Assembly: GCA_029858965.1 (NCBI GenBank)
Contig: JAOUDZ010000032.1
Span: 1-44,430 of the forward strand
Origin: Cyclobacteriaceae bacterium
GTDB taxonomy: Bacteria; Bacteroidota; Bacteroidia; Cytophagales; Cyclobacteriaceae
Length of the DNA stretch: 44,430 nt
Direction of reading: 5' to 3'
Below, piece after piece: positions 35,102 to 43,971 of this stretch (position 1 is its first letter; the number at the start of each line of letters is the position of its first letter). Made by a program: the position numbers and the translations under genes. The notes beneath the pieces are model-generated. The model was given only the letters and a program-made list of their open reading frames with translations, ran no database searches and was not told where the DNA came from.

Positions 35102-35109
35102 CAAAGATA
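35102..35109 (-). promoter_or_regulatory. Bacteroidota -7 element for the SLC12-ATPase gene
   Basis: On the minus strand this reads TATCTTTG, an exact TAnnTTTG match, about 82 bp before the ATG at 35020. It is in the 108-bp region shared with the divergent antiporter gene, so the two may be controlled together. No clear -33 box. Confidence 0.4.
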
Positions 35110-35128
35110 CATTAAGAATTAAAACTCC

Positions 35129-36382
35129 ATGATTACACAAAACATTTACTACGACATTCTTTTGATTTGTGGTGTTATTATTTTATCCTATTCCTTTGGA
35201 TGGGTGTCAAAACTAACCAGAATACCAAGTGTTCTTTTACTTATCCTCTTTGGTATCGGCTGTCAGTTTGCCATGCGCTACTTTAATCTCCATCTGGGAC
35301 CAAGTGCTTTCAATTTACTACAATTGCTTGGTATCGTAGGACTTATTATGATTGTATTGGAGGCTGCGCTTGACCTTACATTAACCAGGGAAAAACGTCC
35401 ACTAATTCTGAAGGCCTTTGCAGTCGCCTTTGTCGCGCTTTCCGGTTCGGCTGTTGTTTTGGCCTACCTGATCCAAGAGTTTCTCAACTTCGAATTTTAT
35501 GTCGCCTTAGTGTACGCAATTCCACTCTCCGTCATGAGTAGTGCGATTATTATACCAAGCGTAAAGCAATTGTCTCAATCCAGGAAAGAGTTTATGATAT
35601 ACGAAAGTACTTTCTCCGACATTCTTGGAATTATGTTTTTCTACTTCGCTATCGGAACCCCCAAGGACGCGACGGCCCTATCGATAGTGAAGGAAGTAGG
35701 ATTCAACGTTCTTATTACAGTCAGCTTGTCTGTATTCATAAGCTATTTACTGGTGTTAATTTTTCAAAAGATAGAAGAAAATGCGCGTCTTTTCTTACTG
35801 ATCGCTGTTCTGATAGCGCTATATTCAGTCGGAAAAATATTTCATCTCTCTTCGTTAATCGTTATTTTGATTTTCGGCCTTACGTTGAGTAACTATAAGC
35901 TATTCTTTTCCGGGAAACTGCAAAAATGGATTGATCCCGGAGTTTTGAAAAAGATCAACAAGGAATTTCATCTTGTGACGCTGGAATCTGCATTTGTTGT
36001 TCGTACATTCTTCTTTGTGGTTTTTGGGATGACACTGGATTTGGCATCGTTGCTAAATGTAGGAACAGCAATTATCAGTATTAGCCTGGTTCTTGCGCTC
36101 TATGTCGTCAGATTGATCAGCTTGCGGTTATTTATGAAGAGTATCAACCCCGAGTGGTTCATCGCACCACGTGGTTTGATTACCGTTCTCTTATTTTTTG
36201 GAATACCGGAAGCGTACGTTCAGCATAACTTCAGCAGCGGGATTTTACTCTATGCTATTCTTATGACAGGACTGGTAATGACGATAGGCATGATATTTTA
36301 TCAAAATGAAGCTGATGACGTTGCTGAATTACATTTTGATAATCTCGCTGAGCTGGATAAAGAGCTAGTCAAGCGTGAATAA
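35129..36382 (+). CDS. Cation:proton antiporter (CPA family)
   Basis: The 417-residue protein consists of about 11-12 membrane segments, e.g. LLLILFGIGCQFAMRYF, LIMIVLEAALDLTL, VLIALYSVGKIFHLSSLIVI and FFFVVFGMTLDLASLLNVG. Pattern and length fit the NhaP/Kef-type Na+(K+)/H+ antiporters of the CPA superfamily without a C-terminal TrkA-N domain. It would exchange Na+ or K+ for protons at the inner membrane. It is divergent from the SLC12-ATPase gene across 108 bp and converges with nadB (6-bp gap), which links it to the ion-transport block. Confidence 0.85.
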   Translation: MITQNIYYDILLICGVIILSYSFGWVSKLTRIPSVLLLILFGIGCQFAMRYFNLHLGPSAFNLLQLLGIVGLIMIVLEAALDLTLTREKRPLILKAFAVAFVALSGSAVVLAYLIQEFLNFEFYVALVYAIPLSVMSSAIIIPSVKQLSQSRKEFMIYESTFSDILGIMFFYFAIGTPKDATALSIVKEVGFNVLITVSLSVFISYLLVLIFQKIEENARLFLLIAVLIALYSVGKIFHLSSLIVILIFGLTLSNYKLFFSGKLQKWIDPGVLKKINKEFHLVTLESAFVVRTFFFVVFGMTLDLASLLNVGTAIISISLVLALYVVRLISLRLFMKSINPEWFIAPRGLITVLLFFGIPEAYVQHNFSSGILLYAILMTGLVMTIGMIFYQNEADDVAELHFDNLAELDKELVKRE

Positions 36383-36388
36383 CAGAAT

Positions 36389-37963
36389 TTACGGCAGCGC
36401 AGCATAATCGGTATTATAGTATACCCCACAGCTCTCCTTTCGATCAATAGATTGCCTGGTGATTAGATATGCGACGGCAATCAGATTGCGAAGCTCACAG
36501 AGCTGAGGCGACAACACGGCACTATGGTAAAGCTTTTCCGTTTCCTGATACAGAATATTTAAACGCATTTGCGCACTTGATAAACGCTCATTGGATCGAA
36601 CAATAGCCACATAATCACTCATCAGATCACGCAGTTCCTTTCGATTGTGGGTTATCAAAATTTGCTCGCGGGGAATGGTCGTACCTTCAGCGTTCCAATC
36701 CGGAATGTTTGCTGGTGTAGCTATAGACGCTATGGTATGCTCAACATCAGTGTAACACCGATGCGCAAATACGATCGCTTCCAACAGCGAATTGGAAGCA
36801 AGCCTGTTGGCGCCGTGCAAACCGGTACAGGAACATTCGCCGCAAGCGTATAAATTTGTAATAGACGTCTTCCCGTTTACATCGACTTCAATTCCGCCAC
36901 AGCTGTAATGCGCCGCCGGGGCAACAGGTATCCATTGGCTGGTGATGTCAATGCCTTTGCTCAGGCACTTCTCGTAGATATTCGGAAAATGAAGGAGTAT
37001 GTCCTCCTTTAGTAAGTGCGTGCAATCAAGATATACGCAATTATCTCCGCGCGTGATAAGCTCATTGTCTATTGCTTTGGCTACTATATCTCGGGAGGCA
37101 AGTTCTCCGCGATCATCATATTTTAACATGAATCGGACTCCGTCCTGCGTTCTCAGGTAAGCCCCATGTCCTCGGATCGCTTCGGTGATTAAGAATGCGG
37201 GATTTTCATCCAGGGTATAGAATGCCGTGGGATGGAATTGCACAAATTCCATATCCTTTACTTTTGCCATGGCGCGATACGCCATGGCAACGCCATCGCC
37301 AGTCGCGATTTGAGGATTCGTCGTTACGCGATAAACCTGACCGCAGCCACCGGTAGCTAGCAATGTTACTTTTGAAACATACTTTTCAATCATGCATGTA
37401 CGCTGATCCATGACGTAGGCACCGTAGCAGGTGATACCAGTTTCCGGTTGCGAAATCTTATGTTTGAAGTGGTGCTCTGTAATCAGGTCTATGGAGAAAT
37501 GGTGTGCCAATAATGAAATATTAGGCAGTTGTGCGACCTGGGCAAGCAGGCTCTTTTCAATCTGGAGTCCGGTTATATCTTTATAGTGTATTATGCGTTT
37601 GGCGGTATGTCCACCTTCGCGACTCAGGGCAAGTTTCCCTGAGGCGTCTTGATCAAATTCCACACCCCAGTCGATGATCTCTTTAAGCCTTTCGGGGCCT
37701 TCTTTAACAACGAATTCCACTACTTCCCGATTGCATAGACCATCTCCTGCCTTCAGCGTATCTGTAATGTGCTTCTCAAAAGAATCCGTGATCTCATCCA
37801 ACACCACGGCTATTCCACCCTGTGCATATTTGGTATTCGATTCACCATCATCAGCTTTGGTGATTACCGTAATAGATTGATCCGGAAATCGCTTGGCCAT
37901 TTTAATAGCAAACGAAAGTCCGGCAATTCCCGAACCAATTATGAGTACATCTGTTTTTGGCAT
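36389..37963 (-). CDS. nadB: L-aspartate oxidase
   Basis: The ATG at 37963 is two bases after the nadA stop; a TTG at 37969 would overlap it. The 524-residue flavoprotein has the FAD-binding start DVLIIGSGIAGLSFA (Gly10, Gly12, Gly15), then NTKYAQGGIAVV, ATGGCGQVYRVTTNPQIATG, MEFVQFHPTAFY, EAIRGHGAYLR and ECSCTGLHGANRLASNSLLE, all diagnostic of NadB. It oxidises aspartate to iminoaspartate, the first step of de novo NAD synthesis in the cytoplasm. Its partner nadA is immediately upstream. nadC is not in this window. Confidence 0.96.
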   Translation of the reverse strand: MPKTDVLIIGSGIAGLSFAIKMAKRFPDQSITVITKADDGESNTKYAQGGIAVVLDEITDSFEKHITDTLKAGDGLCNREVVEFVVKEGPERLKEIIDWGVEFDQDASGKLALSREGGHTAKRIIHYKDITGLQIEKSLLAQVAQLPNISLLAHHFSIDLITEHHFKHKISQPETGITCYGAYVMDQRTCMIEKYVSKVTLLATGGCGQVYRVTTNPQIATGDGVAMAYRAMAKVKDMEFVQFHPTAFYTLDENPAFLITEAIRGHGAYLRTQDGVRFMLKYDDRGELASRDIVAKAIDNELITRGDNCVYLDCTHLLKEDILLHFPNIYEKCLSKGIDITSQWIPVAPAAHYSCGGIEVDVNGKTSITNLYACGECSCTGLHGANRLASNSLLEAIVFAHRCYTDVEHTIASIATPANIPDWNAEGTTIPREQILITHNRKELRDLMSDYVAIVRSNERLSSAQMRLNILYQETEKLYHSAVLSPQLCELRNLIAVAYLITRQSIDRKESCGVYYNTDYAALP

Positions 37964-37965
37964 GA

Positions 37966-38979
37966 TCAATTTTTCGAAATCTCCAGCATGCGTTGAATGG
38001 GTATCAACGCCTTAATTCGGATTTCTTCTGGCACTTCAATTTCAGGCAATTCGTATTTAAGACAGAGATAAAGTTTTTCCATTGTATTCAGGCGCATGAA
38101 TGCGCATTCGCTGCAGGCGCAGGTGTTGTCTTCATGACTTGGCGCCGGTATCAGGATTTTGTGCGGAACTTCTTTTGACATCTTGTGGAGGATGCCTGCC
38201 TCTGTTGCTATAATATATTCCTGACCAGGATCATTCTTGACAAAGTTGATCATCCCCGTAGTCGACCCGATGTAGTTGGCTACTTTCAAAATATGTTCTT
38301 CAGATTCGGGATGTGCCACTATCTTGGACGCAGGATGTTTGCCGTGAAGATCCAATAGTTTATCGATGGCAAAAGCTTCATGTACGATGCAGGCACCTTC
38401 CCAGAGGAGCATGTCCCGGCCCGTTTTTCGCATGAGATATTTTCCCAAATTCTTGTCTGGCGCAAAGATGATTGGTTTGTCCGCCGGGATAGCGTTCACA
38501 ATTTTTTCAGCATTGGAAGAAGTGCAAATGATATCACTCATGGCCTTGATCTCAGCTGAGCAGTTGATATAAGTCACCACAATATGCTCCGGATGCATTT
38601 CACAAAATCGCTTAAACTCACGCGGAGGTGCTGATTCTGCCAGGGAGCATCCGGCATTGAGATCCGGCAATACCACCTTTTTGGTTGGGTTAAGAATCTT
38701 GGCCGTCTCACCCATGAAATGTACGCCGGCAAATACAATGATATCGGCAGTAGTACTGGCAGCTTGCTGTGACAACCCCAGACTATCACCAACATAGTCA
38801 GCAATATCCTGTATTTCAGGCTGCTGGTAATAGTGTGCCAGGATAACTGCGTTTTTCGCCTTTCGCAACTGGTTGATTTCCCAGACAAGGTCCAGTTTTT
38901 TGTCTACCTGAATGCCCAAGAATCCCCGCGTATGCAGGGCATCCAGATCTTTATTCATCAAAACAGTATCCTTGGTCAT
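37966..38979 (-). CDS. nadA: Quinolinate synthase A
   Basis: The 337-residue iron-sulfur enzyme has [28 protein letters not shown], and [13 protein letters not shown]. The cluster cysteines are in [13 protein letters not shown] (Cys111), [11 protein letters not shown] (Cys197) and [11 protein letters not shown] (Cys287, 289, 292). It condenses iminoaspartate with dihydroxyacetone phosphate to quinolinate using a 4Fe-4S cluster that is oxygen-sensitive. It is followed by nadB in the same operon. A -7 element lies directly upstream. Met8 is an alternative start. Confidence 0.96.
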   Translation of the reverse strand: MTKDTVLMNKDLDALHTRGFLGIQVDKKLDLVWEINQLRKAKNAVILAHYYQQPEIQDIADYVGDSLGLSQQAASTTADIIVFAGVHFMGETAKILNPTKKVVLPDLNAGCSLAESAPPREFKRFCEMHPEHIVVTYINCSAEIKAMSDIICTSSNAEKIVNAIPADKPIIFAPDKNLGKYLMRKTGRDMLLWEGACIVHEAFAIDKLLDLHGKHPASKIVAHPESEEHILKVANYIGSTTGMINFVKNDPGQEYIIATEAGILHKMSKEVPHKILIPAPSHEDNTCACSECAFMRLNTMEKLYLCLKYELPEIEVPEEIRIKALIPIQRMLEISKN

Positions 38980-38995
38980 ACAAGCTTTTGTTGCG

Positions 38996-39003
38996 CAAAA
39001 TTA
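38996..39003 (-). promoter_or_regulatory. Bacteroidota -7 element for nadA-nadB
   Basis: Minus-strand TAATTTTG matches TAnnTTTG, 16 bp before the nadA start codon, so the leader would be only about 10 nt. The -33 box is not evident. Confidence 0.4.
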
Positions 39004-39097
39004 GTGCAAAGACCTTAGATTTCCTGACTTCTTAGAGAAATCCCAAACGGAACGCACATTGGATTCAAGGATTCATTGGAAAAATGTATCATGAATG

Positions 39098-40327
39098 CTA
39101 TTCGTTAATGACAATCTGCTTAACAATTTCTCTGTACATCGCGATTTCTATGTCATGAAAAAAACCGGTATTGTCATGCTTGAAGTGGTAGTTGGATGAC
39201 AACTTTACGATGACCAAATCTTTGTCCGGATCGATATAAATAAACTGGCCATAGATGCCCTGGGCGTTAAACTCATCGTCACCACCATAGGGTATCCACC
39301 ATTGAAAACCATAACCATCTTTGCGTTCCGCTGTATTTCGTATGCCAGGCATCAGGTGAGGTGCGTCTGGCGTGACCGAGGCAATTACCCAGGCCTCCGG
39401 CACGATTTGCTGACCTTGCCACCTGCCGGAGTCCAAAAACAATTGCCCTATCCTGGCATAATCTCTGGCCGTGACGTTGAGTCCTCCGAGCACGAACTCC
39501 ATGCCGGCTTTGTCTACGATCCAATAGGCTTCAGATTCCGCGCCAATCCTGGACCATAGTTTTTTATACATATATTCCGTTATTGTTTCTCCGGTTGCCT
39601 TTTTCAGAATCATACCCAATACTTGAGTGTCAATACTGACGTAGTGATTGTACGTGCCAGGCGCCCTTTCTCTTTTTAGTCGCTTTGCAAAATCTGCCAT
39701 CGGCATACCCAAAGCAAAGTAGCGGCCCATCACATTAATATCAGAATTTAAATCACCATAGTCTTCATTAAATCCGACGCCGGATGACATTTGCAGTACA
39801 TCTTTGATCCTTACGTTCTCATACCCGGTCCCTACAAAGTCTGGCAAATAGTCGGTTACTGTTTCTTCAATACTTTTAATCTTCCCTTCATCTATGGCAA
39901 TGCCCAAAAGCGCCGAAATAATAGATTTTGACATCGACCATGAGATGTGATTGTCATCAGCTGTAAATTGATTTCCATAGTACTCATAGCGGATAGTATC
40001 ATGTCGAATGACAAGCAAGGCATCTGTCAGCGTATAATCAAGGTAGGCCTGGGTATTGATTGTTGAATCATTGCATTGGAAGGTTTCGGGTAGTGTGATG
40101 GGTTGTTCATCTGTTGCAAAACGGTATGGAATCTCTGGCTTGCGCACGGTAGTGGTTCGAAATATAGCAGGAACACTTTTGAAGTTTTCGCCAATGACAT
40201 CCTGATCAAAGAATGTGAGGACCTTATACAGTTGATAGGCTTCCTGTCGAAAGAATAACAATATCATAAGCAGCGAAATACCTAAAAATCCTACGATGCC
40301 AAGAAAAATCCTGCGAATGATTTTCAT
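39098..40327 (-). CDS. Membrane-anchored serine hydrolase (beta-lactamase family)
   Basis: The 409-residue protein has one N-terminal membrane segment (FLGIVGFLGISLLMILLFF) and no cleavage site, so the catalytic domain is tethered in the periplasm. The SxxK motif is S131-M-S-K134 in ISWSMSKSIISALLGIA. TYNHYVSIDTQVLG supplies the second motif region and GYGFQWWIPYGG the third. This is the class C penicillin-binding/esterase type also seen in 6-aminohexanoate-dimer hydrolase-like proteins. The substrate is unknown. It is a single gene, divergent from the DUF2461 gene. Confidence 0.87.
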   Translation of the reverse strand: MKIIRRIFLGIVGFLGISLLMILLFFRQEAYQLYKVLTFFDQDVIGENFKSVPAIFRTTTVRKPEIPYRFATDEQPITLPETFQCNDSTINTQAYLDYTLTDALLVIRHDTIRYEYYGNQFTADDNHISWSMSKSIISALLGIAIDEGKIKSIEETVTDYLPDFVGTGYENVRIKDVLQMSSGVGFNEDYGDLNSDINVMGRYFALGMPMADFAKRLKRERAPGTYNHYVSIDTQVLGMILKKATGETITEYMYKKLWSRIGAESEAYWIVDKAGMEFVLGGLNVTARDYARIGQLFLDSGRWQGQQIVPEAWVIASVTPDAPHLMPGIRNTAERKDGYGFQWWIPYGGDDEFNAQGIYGQFIYIDPDKDLVIVKLSSNYHFKHDNTGFFHDIEIAMYREIVKQIVINE

Positions 40328-40461
40328 AGTTGTATTTTAGTTGAAATAAAGGTAGATGTTCTTCACAATACTCCAATTTGGGTGCACAACCTTATTTTGC
40401 AGAAGCAGATTGGTGATTATCCATATATTGCATTTGATTGGTGCAATAAAATGTTTTAGTC

Positions 40462-41166
40462 ATGAATAGCAGGAGAGGCAAAGCAACGATTCAAGATTCA
40501 ACATTTGACTTCTTAAAGAAACTGGCACGAAACAATAACAGGGATTGGTTCAATGCACATAAAGAACGATACCTCCTAGCCAAAGAAAATGTAGAATCTT
40601 TTTTAGATCAGCTGATCATAAAAATGAATACACATGACCAGCTTGAAACGCCGTCGGGGAAGAAAGCCCTGTATCGAATCTATAACGACGTTCGCTTTTC
40701 AAAGGACAAAACACCATACAATCCACGCTTTGCCGGGCATTTACGGCGTAACAAACCCATGCTACGCGGTGGATACTATTTCTGGATCAAACCAGGCGGA
40801 TCGCGATTGGGTTGTGGATTTACATATCCTAATCCCGATGACCTCAAAAGGATACGTCTGGAGATATCCCACAATTATGTAGCCTGGAACAAGTTGCTTA
40901 ACGCAAAGGCCATACAGGCAAATTTTGGCGTCATGATGGGGGACACAGTCAATACAGCGCCAAAAGGCTTTTCAAGGGACCATCCGGCGATTGATTTGCT
41001 GCGATACAAACAGTATTGGTTTGAACGTGCATTTACTGACAAGGAAGTCCTGGACAATAGTTTCCTGGACAACGCAAACAAAACATTCAAAAGTATTCGC
41101 CCATTTTTTGACTACATGAGTGAAATCCTGAGTACAGACTCAAATGGCCAACCCCTTGTGCACTAG
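40462..41166 (+). CDS. DUF2461 domain protein
   Basis: The 234-residue cytoplasmic protein matches the DUF2461 (TIGR02453-like) family along its length: TFDFLKKLARNNNRDWFNAH at the start, then IYNDVRFSKDKTPYNPRFAG, GGYYFWIKPGGSRLGCGF and the closing SIRPFFDYMSEIL. The family is widespread and conserved, but its activity is not known. Its stop overlaps the stop of the opposite-strand aminopeptidase by four bases (tail to tail). Confidence 0.88.
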   Translation: MNSRRGKATIQDSTFDFLKKLARNNNRDWFNAHKERYLLAKENVESFLDQLIIKMNTHDQLETPSGKKALYRIYNDVRFSKDKTPYNPRFAGHLRRNKPMLRGGYYFWIKPGGSRLGCGFTYPNPDDLKRIRLEISHNYVAWNKLLNAKAIQANFGVMMGDTVNTAPKGFSRDHPAIDLLRYKQYWFERAFTDKEVLDNSFLDNANKTFKSIRPFFDYMSEILSTDSNGQPLVH

Positions 41167-42458
41167 GCTGGCGCTCCGGGAAAAGGTTCGCCGATCGATT
41201 TGCTTGGCCGTGAAAACCATTTCGGACCTGTGTCCGTCATATAAACGCAATCTTCCAGGCGAACACCAAATTCCCCCGGGATTGAAATATTCGGTTCGAT
41301 GCTAAAACACATTCCTGGTTCTAATGGTTGGCGATTTCCTTTTACCATGTTGCCCCACTCATGTCCATCCATGCCGATGCCATGCCCGGTACGATGGGGC
41401 AGACCCGGTAACTTATAGCCGGGGCCGAATCCTGCATTCGTTATGATTGCCCGGGCAGCAGCGTCGACATCTTCACAAGCAGCCATAAGGTTGGCTGCTG
41501 CAAAGCCTGCTGCCTGAGCTTCTTTTTCCAGGCTCCAGATTTCCAGCTGCCGCTTGGTAGGTTCCTGACCAAAAACAATAGTTCTGGAGATGTCGGAACT
41601 GTAACCTGATACCCGGCACCCGCAGTCCATTAGAACGATATCGCCTTGCTTCAATCTTTGTGGCTTGGCGCTGCCGTGCGGGAAAGCTGTTGCCTCACCG
41701 AAGTTGACATCTGCAAAATCATGTTCGGCCCCAAATGTCTGATGGGCAGATGAAACAATTGCAGAAAAGTCTGCCGGGCTCATGCCAACTGCCAAAGCTT
41801 GCATTCCTATTTTCATGGCGTTGGTAGTAATATCATTCGCGACTTGCATGAGTGCAATTTCTGCAGCCGATTTTATTAAGCGACATGCACCGGTTACATG
41901 ATCGGCACTTACGAAGTCCAGGTGTGGAGATTCTTTTCGTATCCCATCCACAATAAAAAACCGAACCCGTTCTTCTACACCCACTTTGCCGCCTTTGATG
42001 CCGGCATCCTTTAGTACTAAGGCTATTTGTTTATACGGACTTTCATCTTCCTGCCAGGGATACACGTCATTGCCTTGTGTAATCAATTCTCGCAGGCGGG
42101 CTTCCTCAAATCCGGGACAAACATAGCGGACATCTCCCTGCGAAGGTATAATGGCAACCATTGGGCGCTCACTGGGCCACCAACTGATACCGGTAAAATA
42201 AGTCAGGGAAGTACCTGCATCTAAAATCAGTGCCTCCATTTGTTGATCATTCAGCAGCCGTTGTGCCTTTTCTATGCGTGAAGCTCTTTCTGCTTTGGTG
42301 ATGGGTTGTATGCCTGAAGTCATGGGTTCGAGTTGGTCCGGACCAAGCTCTTTCTGCATTCCTTTTTCATTTGACTGACACGATTGGATACCCGTTAATA
42401 GCGTTGTCCCTGCTACTACAGTAGACAGTTGGATAAAATCTCTTCTTTTTAAAGTCAT
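41163..42458 (-). CDS. Exported M24 (Xaa-Pro aminopeptidase-like) lipoprotein
   Basis: The 431-residue protein has a twin-arginine signal (LKRRDFIQL) combined with a lipobox, TGIQSC, with Cys27 lipidated. The pita-bread M24 fold follows, with all five metal ligands expected: Asp in IVLMDCGCRVSG, Asp in YSSDISRTIVF, His in LPHRTGHGIGMDGHEW, Glu in CFSIEPNISIPG, and Glu in VRLEDCVYM. It probably removes N-terminal residues before proline from peptides or dipeptides in the periplasm. A Tat-exported lipoprotein version may be folded with metal before export. No operon partners. Confidence 0.9.
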   Translation of the reverse strand: MTLKRRDFIQLSTVVAGTTLLTGIQSCQSNEKGMQKELGPDQLEPMTSGIQPITKAERASRIEKAQRLLNDQQMEALILDAGTSLTYFTGISWWPSERPMVAIIPSQGDVRYVCPGFEEARLRELITQGNDVYPWQEDESPYKQIALVLKDAGIKGGKVGVEERVRFFIVDGIRKESPHLDFVSADHVTGACRLIKSAAEIALMQVANDITTNAMKIGMQALAVGMSPADFSAIVSSAHQTFGAEHDFADVNFGEATAFPHGSAKPQRLKQGDIVLMDCGCRVSGYSSDISRTIVFGQEPTKRQLEIWSLEKEAQAAGFAAANLMAACEDVDAAARAIITNAGFGPGYKLPGLPHRTGHGIGMDGHEWGNMVKGNRQPLEPGMCFSIEPNISIPGEFGVRLEDCVYMTDTGPKWFSRPSKSIGEPFPGAPA

Positions 42459-42820
42459 CGTATTTGCATGGCTAGATTCATAGAATTGGGGTTGAACAGA
42501 GATGTTTAATTTTCGTCAGGCTCACGATTCAAAATTAGGTAATGAGATTGTACTGTGCATCTTTGTAAGAAAGGCATTTCAACTCAGCCGGATAAAATTT
42601 TGTTCCAATGCCCGGATCATACCTTCTACAGAAGAAATGAAGATAAGAAAATCTTACGTCCCTGGGTCATCAGCAATTCATCTGCGATCGTTGATACGGT
42701 AGCGATAAATTACCTATATTATTGCAGTATTCTATGAGCCAATACCGGCCAGGCATCAGTATGTTCATTTTACATGATTATCTGGCAAGGTTGTATGCAT
42801 GCGCATGGCCGTACAAGTGA
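42459..42820. other. Intergenic region, no gene seen
   Basis: About 360 bp between a divergent pair. Short frames here (e.g. 42502-42702 plus) lack protein features. No promoter matching TAnnTTTG and no clear hairpin was found on either side. Confidence 0.4.
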
Positions 42821-43696
42821 ATGGGAAAAAAGTCAGGAAAACCAGTCTTAATTACCAAAGCCTCAGGGGAAAAGGTGGCCTTCTTGCCAGAGAAGCTTCG
42901 TCAATCATTGCAGCGATCCGGCGCGGATGATATTATCATCGAAAGCGTGATCGAGAAACTCGTACCGCAATTGTATGATGGCATTTCGACAAGGAATATC
43001 TATCGGCTTGCTTTTTCTTTGCTCAAAAAAGTTTCTAAGCCACACGCGGCACGTTATAAATTGAAGCAGGCAATTATGGAATTTGGGCCTTCAGGCTTTC
43101 CGTTTGAAAAATTTGTTGGTGAGATTTTCAGGGCACAAGGGTATACTGCAAGAGTAGGAGTTATTGCGGAGGGGCAGTGCGTTAAGCATGAAATTGATGT
43201 GATCGCTGAAAAAGGTGAACATTACTTAATGATAGAATGCAAGTTTCACAACCTGCCAGGCATAAAAAGCGACGTAAAAATTCCACTCTACATACAGGCA
43301 CGTTTCCAGGACGTTGAAAAACAACGTCTTCAGCAATCAGAAAACAACGCAAGTTTTCATCAGGGCTGGGTTGTTACCAATACCAAATTCACCGATGATG
43401 CCGTTCAATACGGTGGTTGCGTTGGGCTTCATTTACTGGGGTGGGATTATCCTCGCAAAGGAAGCCTGAACAAACTCATCGATGCCTATGGACTGCATCC
43501 ACTGACCAGCCTTACAACGCTCACCAAAGCCGAAAAGCAGCATTTGATTGAAAAGGGAGCAGTGCTCTGCAAAGAGATTTGCGAATCGCCACATCTGTTG
43601 GACAGCTTGCATATTGCCAAAACAAGAACGAACAACATTTTGAAGGAATGCCAACAACTGTGTCGCCAAATTGGAAAGCACGATCCCGCCGGGTAA
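42821..43696 (+). CDS. ATP-cone domain fused to Mrr-type nuclease domain
   Basis: A 291-residue protein. Residues about 8-90 form an ATP-cone (VLITKASGEKVAFLPEKLRQ, and ISTRNIYRLAFSLLKKVSK), a nucleotide-binding module best known from ribonucleotide reductases and NrdR. Residues about 95-185 carry a restriction-endonuclease-like fold with Glu101, Asp126 in HEIDVIAEKGE and the Glu139-x-Lys141 pair in YLMIECKFHN. The tail (205-291) is helical and ends in KECQQLCRQIGKHDPAG. It may cleave DNA under nucleotide control, perhaps in repair or defence; the target is unknown. No methylase or antitoxin partner is adjacent. Confidence 0.82.
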   Translation: MGKKSGKPVLITKASGEKVAFLPEKLRQSLQRSGADDIIIESVIEKLVPQLYDGISTRNIYRLAFSLLKKVSKPHAARYKLKQAIMEFGPSGFPFEKFVGEIFRAQGYTARVGVIAEGQCVKHEIDVIAEKGEHYLMIECKFHNLPGIKSDVKIPLYIQARFQDVEKQRLQQSENNASFHQGWVVTNTKFTDDAVQYGGCVGLHLLGWDYPRKGSLNKLIDAYGLHPLTSLTTLTKAEKQHLIEKGAVLCKEICESPHLLDSLHIAKTRTNNILKECQQLCRQIGKHDPAG

Positions 43697-43702
43697 TCCC
43701 TT

Positions 43703-43815
43703 ACTGGCGCAAGCGTCCGCTTGCGCCTATCATAATTCAAGCGTCTGGTTGACCTAAAACAAACTCCAAACTGGGGCACCAAACTGGCGCAAGCCCCCGC
43801 TTGACTTATAACAAA
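43703..43815 (+). repeat. Tandem REP-like palindromic repeats
   Basis: Three degenerate units follow the nuclease gene. Unit 1 at 43703-43727 contains a perfect 10-bp palindrome, GGCGCAAGCG-TC-CGCTTGCGCC. Unit 3 at 43783-43815 begins ACTGGCGCAAGC like unit 1 (19 of 21 bases shared over 43783-43803) but keeps only a CAAGC/GCTTG stem. Unit 2 at 43738-43763 shares the flanking pattern CAAGC...TTGAC...AACAAA with unit 3. Such elements are typical of REP sequences spread by RAYT-type transposases or of transcription-end hairpins. Confidence 0.6.
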
Positions 43816-43971
43816 GGTGAACATGATAAATTCCTTCAAAATTCGATATTCAATAAAATAAGGACAGCTGTAGCAAGTTATAGCGGGTTTATCCTGATTA
43901 AAATCATTTTTTTCAATGACAACTGACAGCACCTTGGGCTAAACTGGTGGGTACTTTCATGCTACAATTAA

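Noticed and set aside
43897-43915. TGATT-AA-AATCA followed by seven T as a terminator
   Set aside because: The five-pair A/T-rich stem is too weak, and it is 200 bp beyond the end of the nearest upstream gene.
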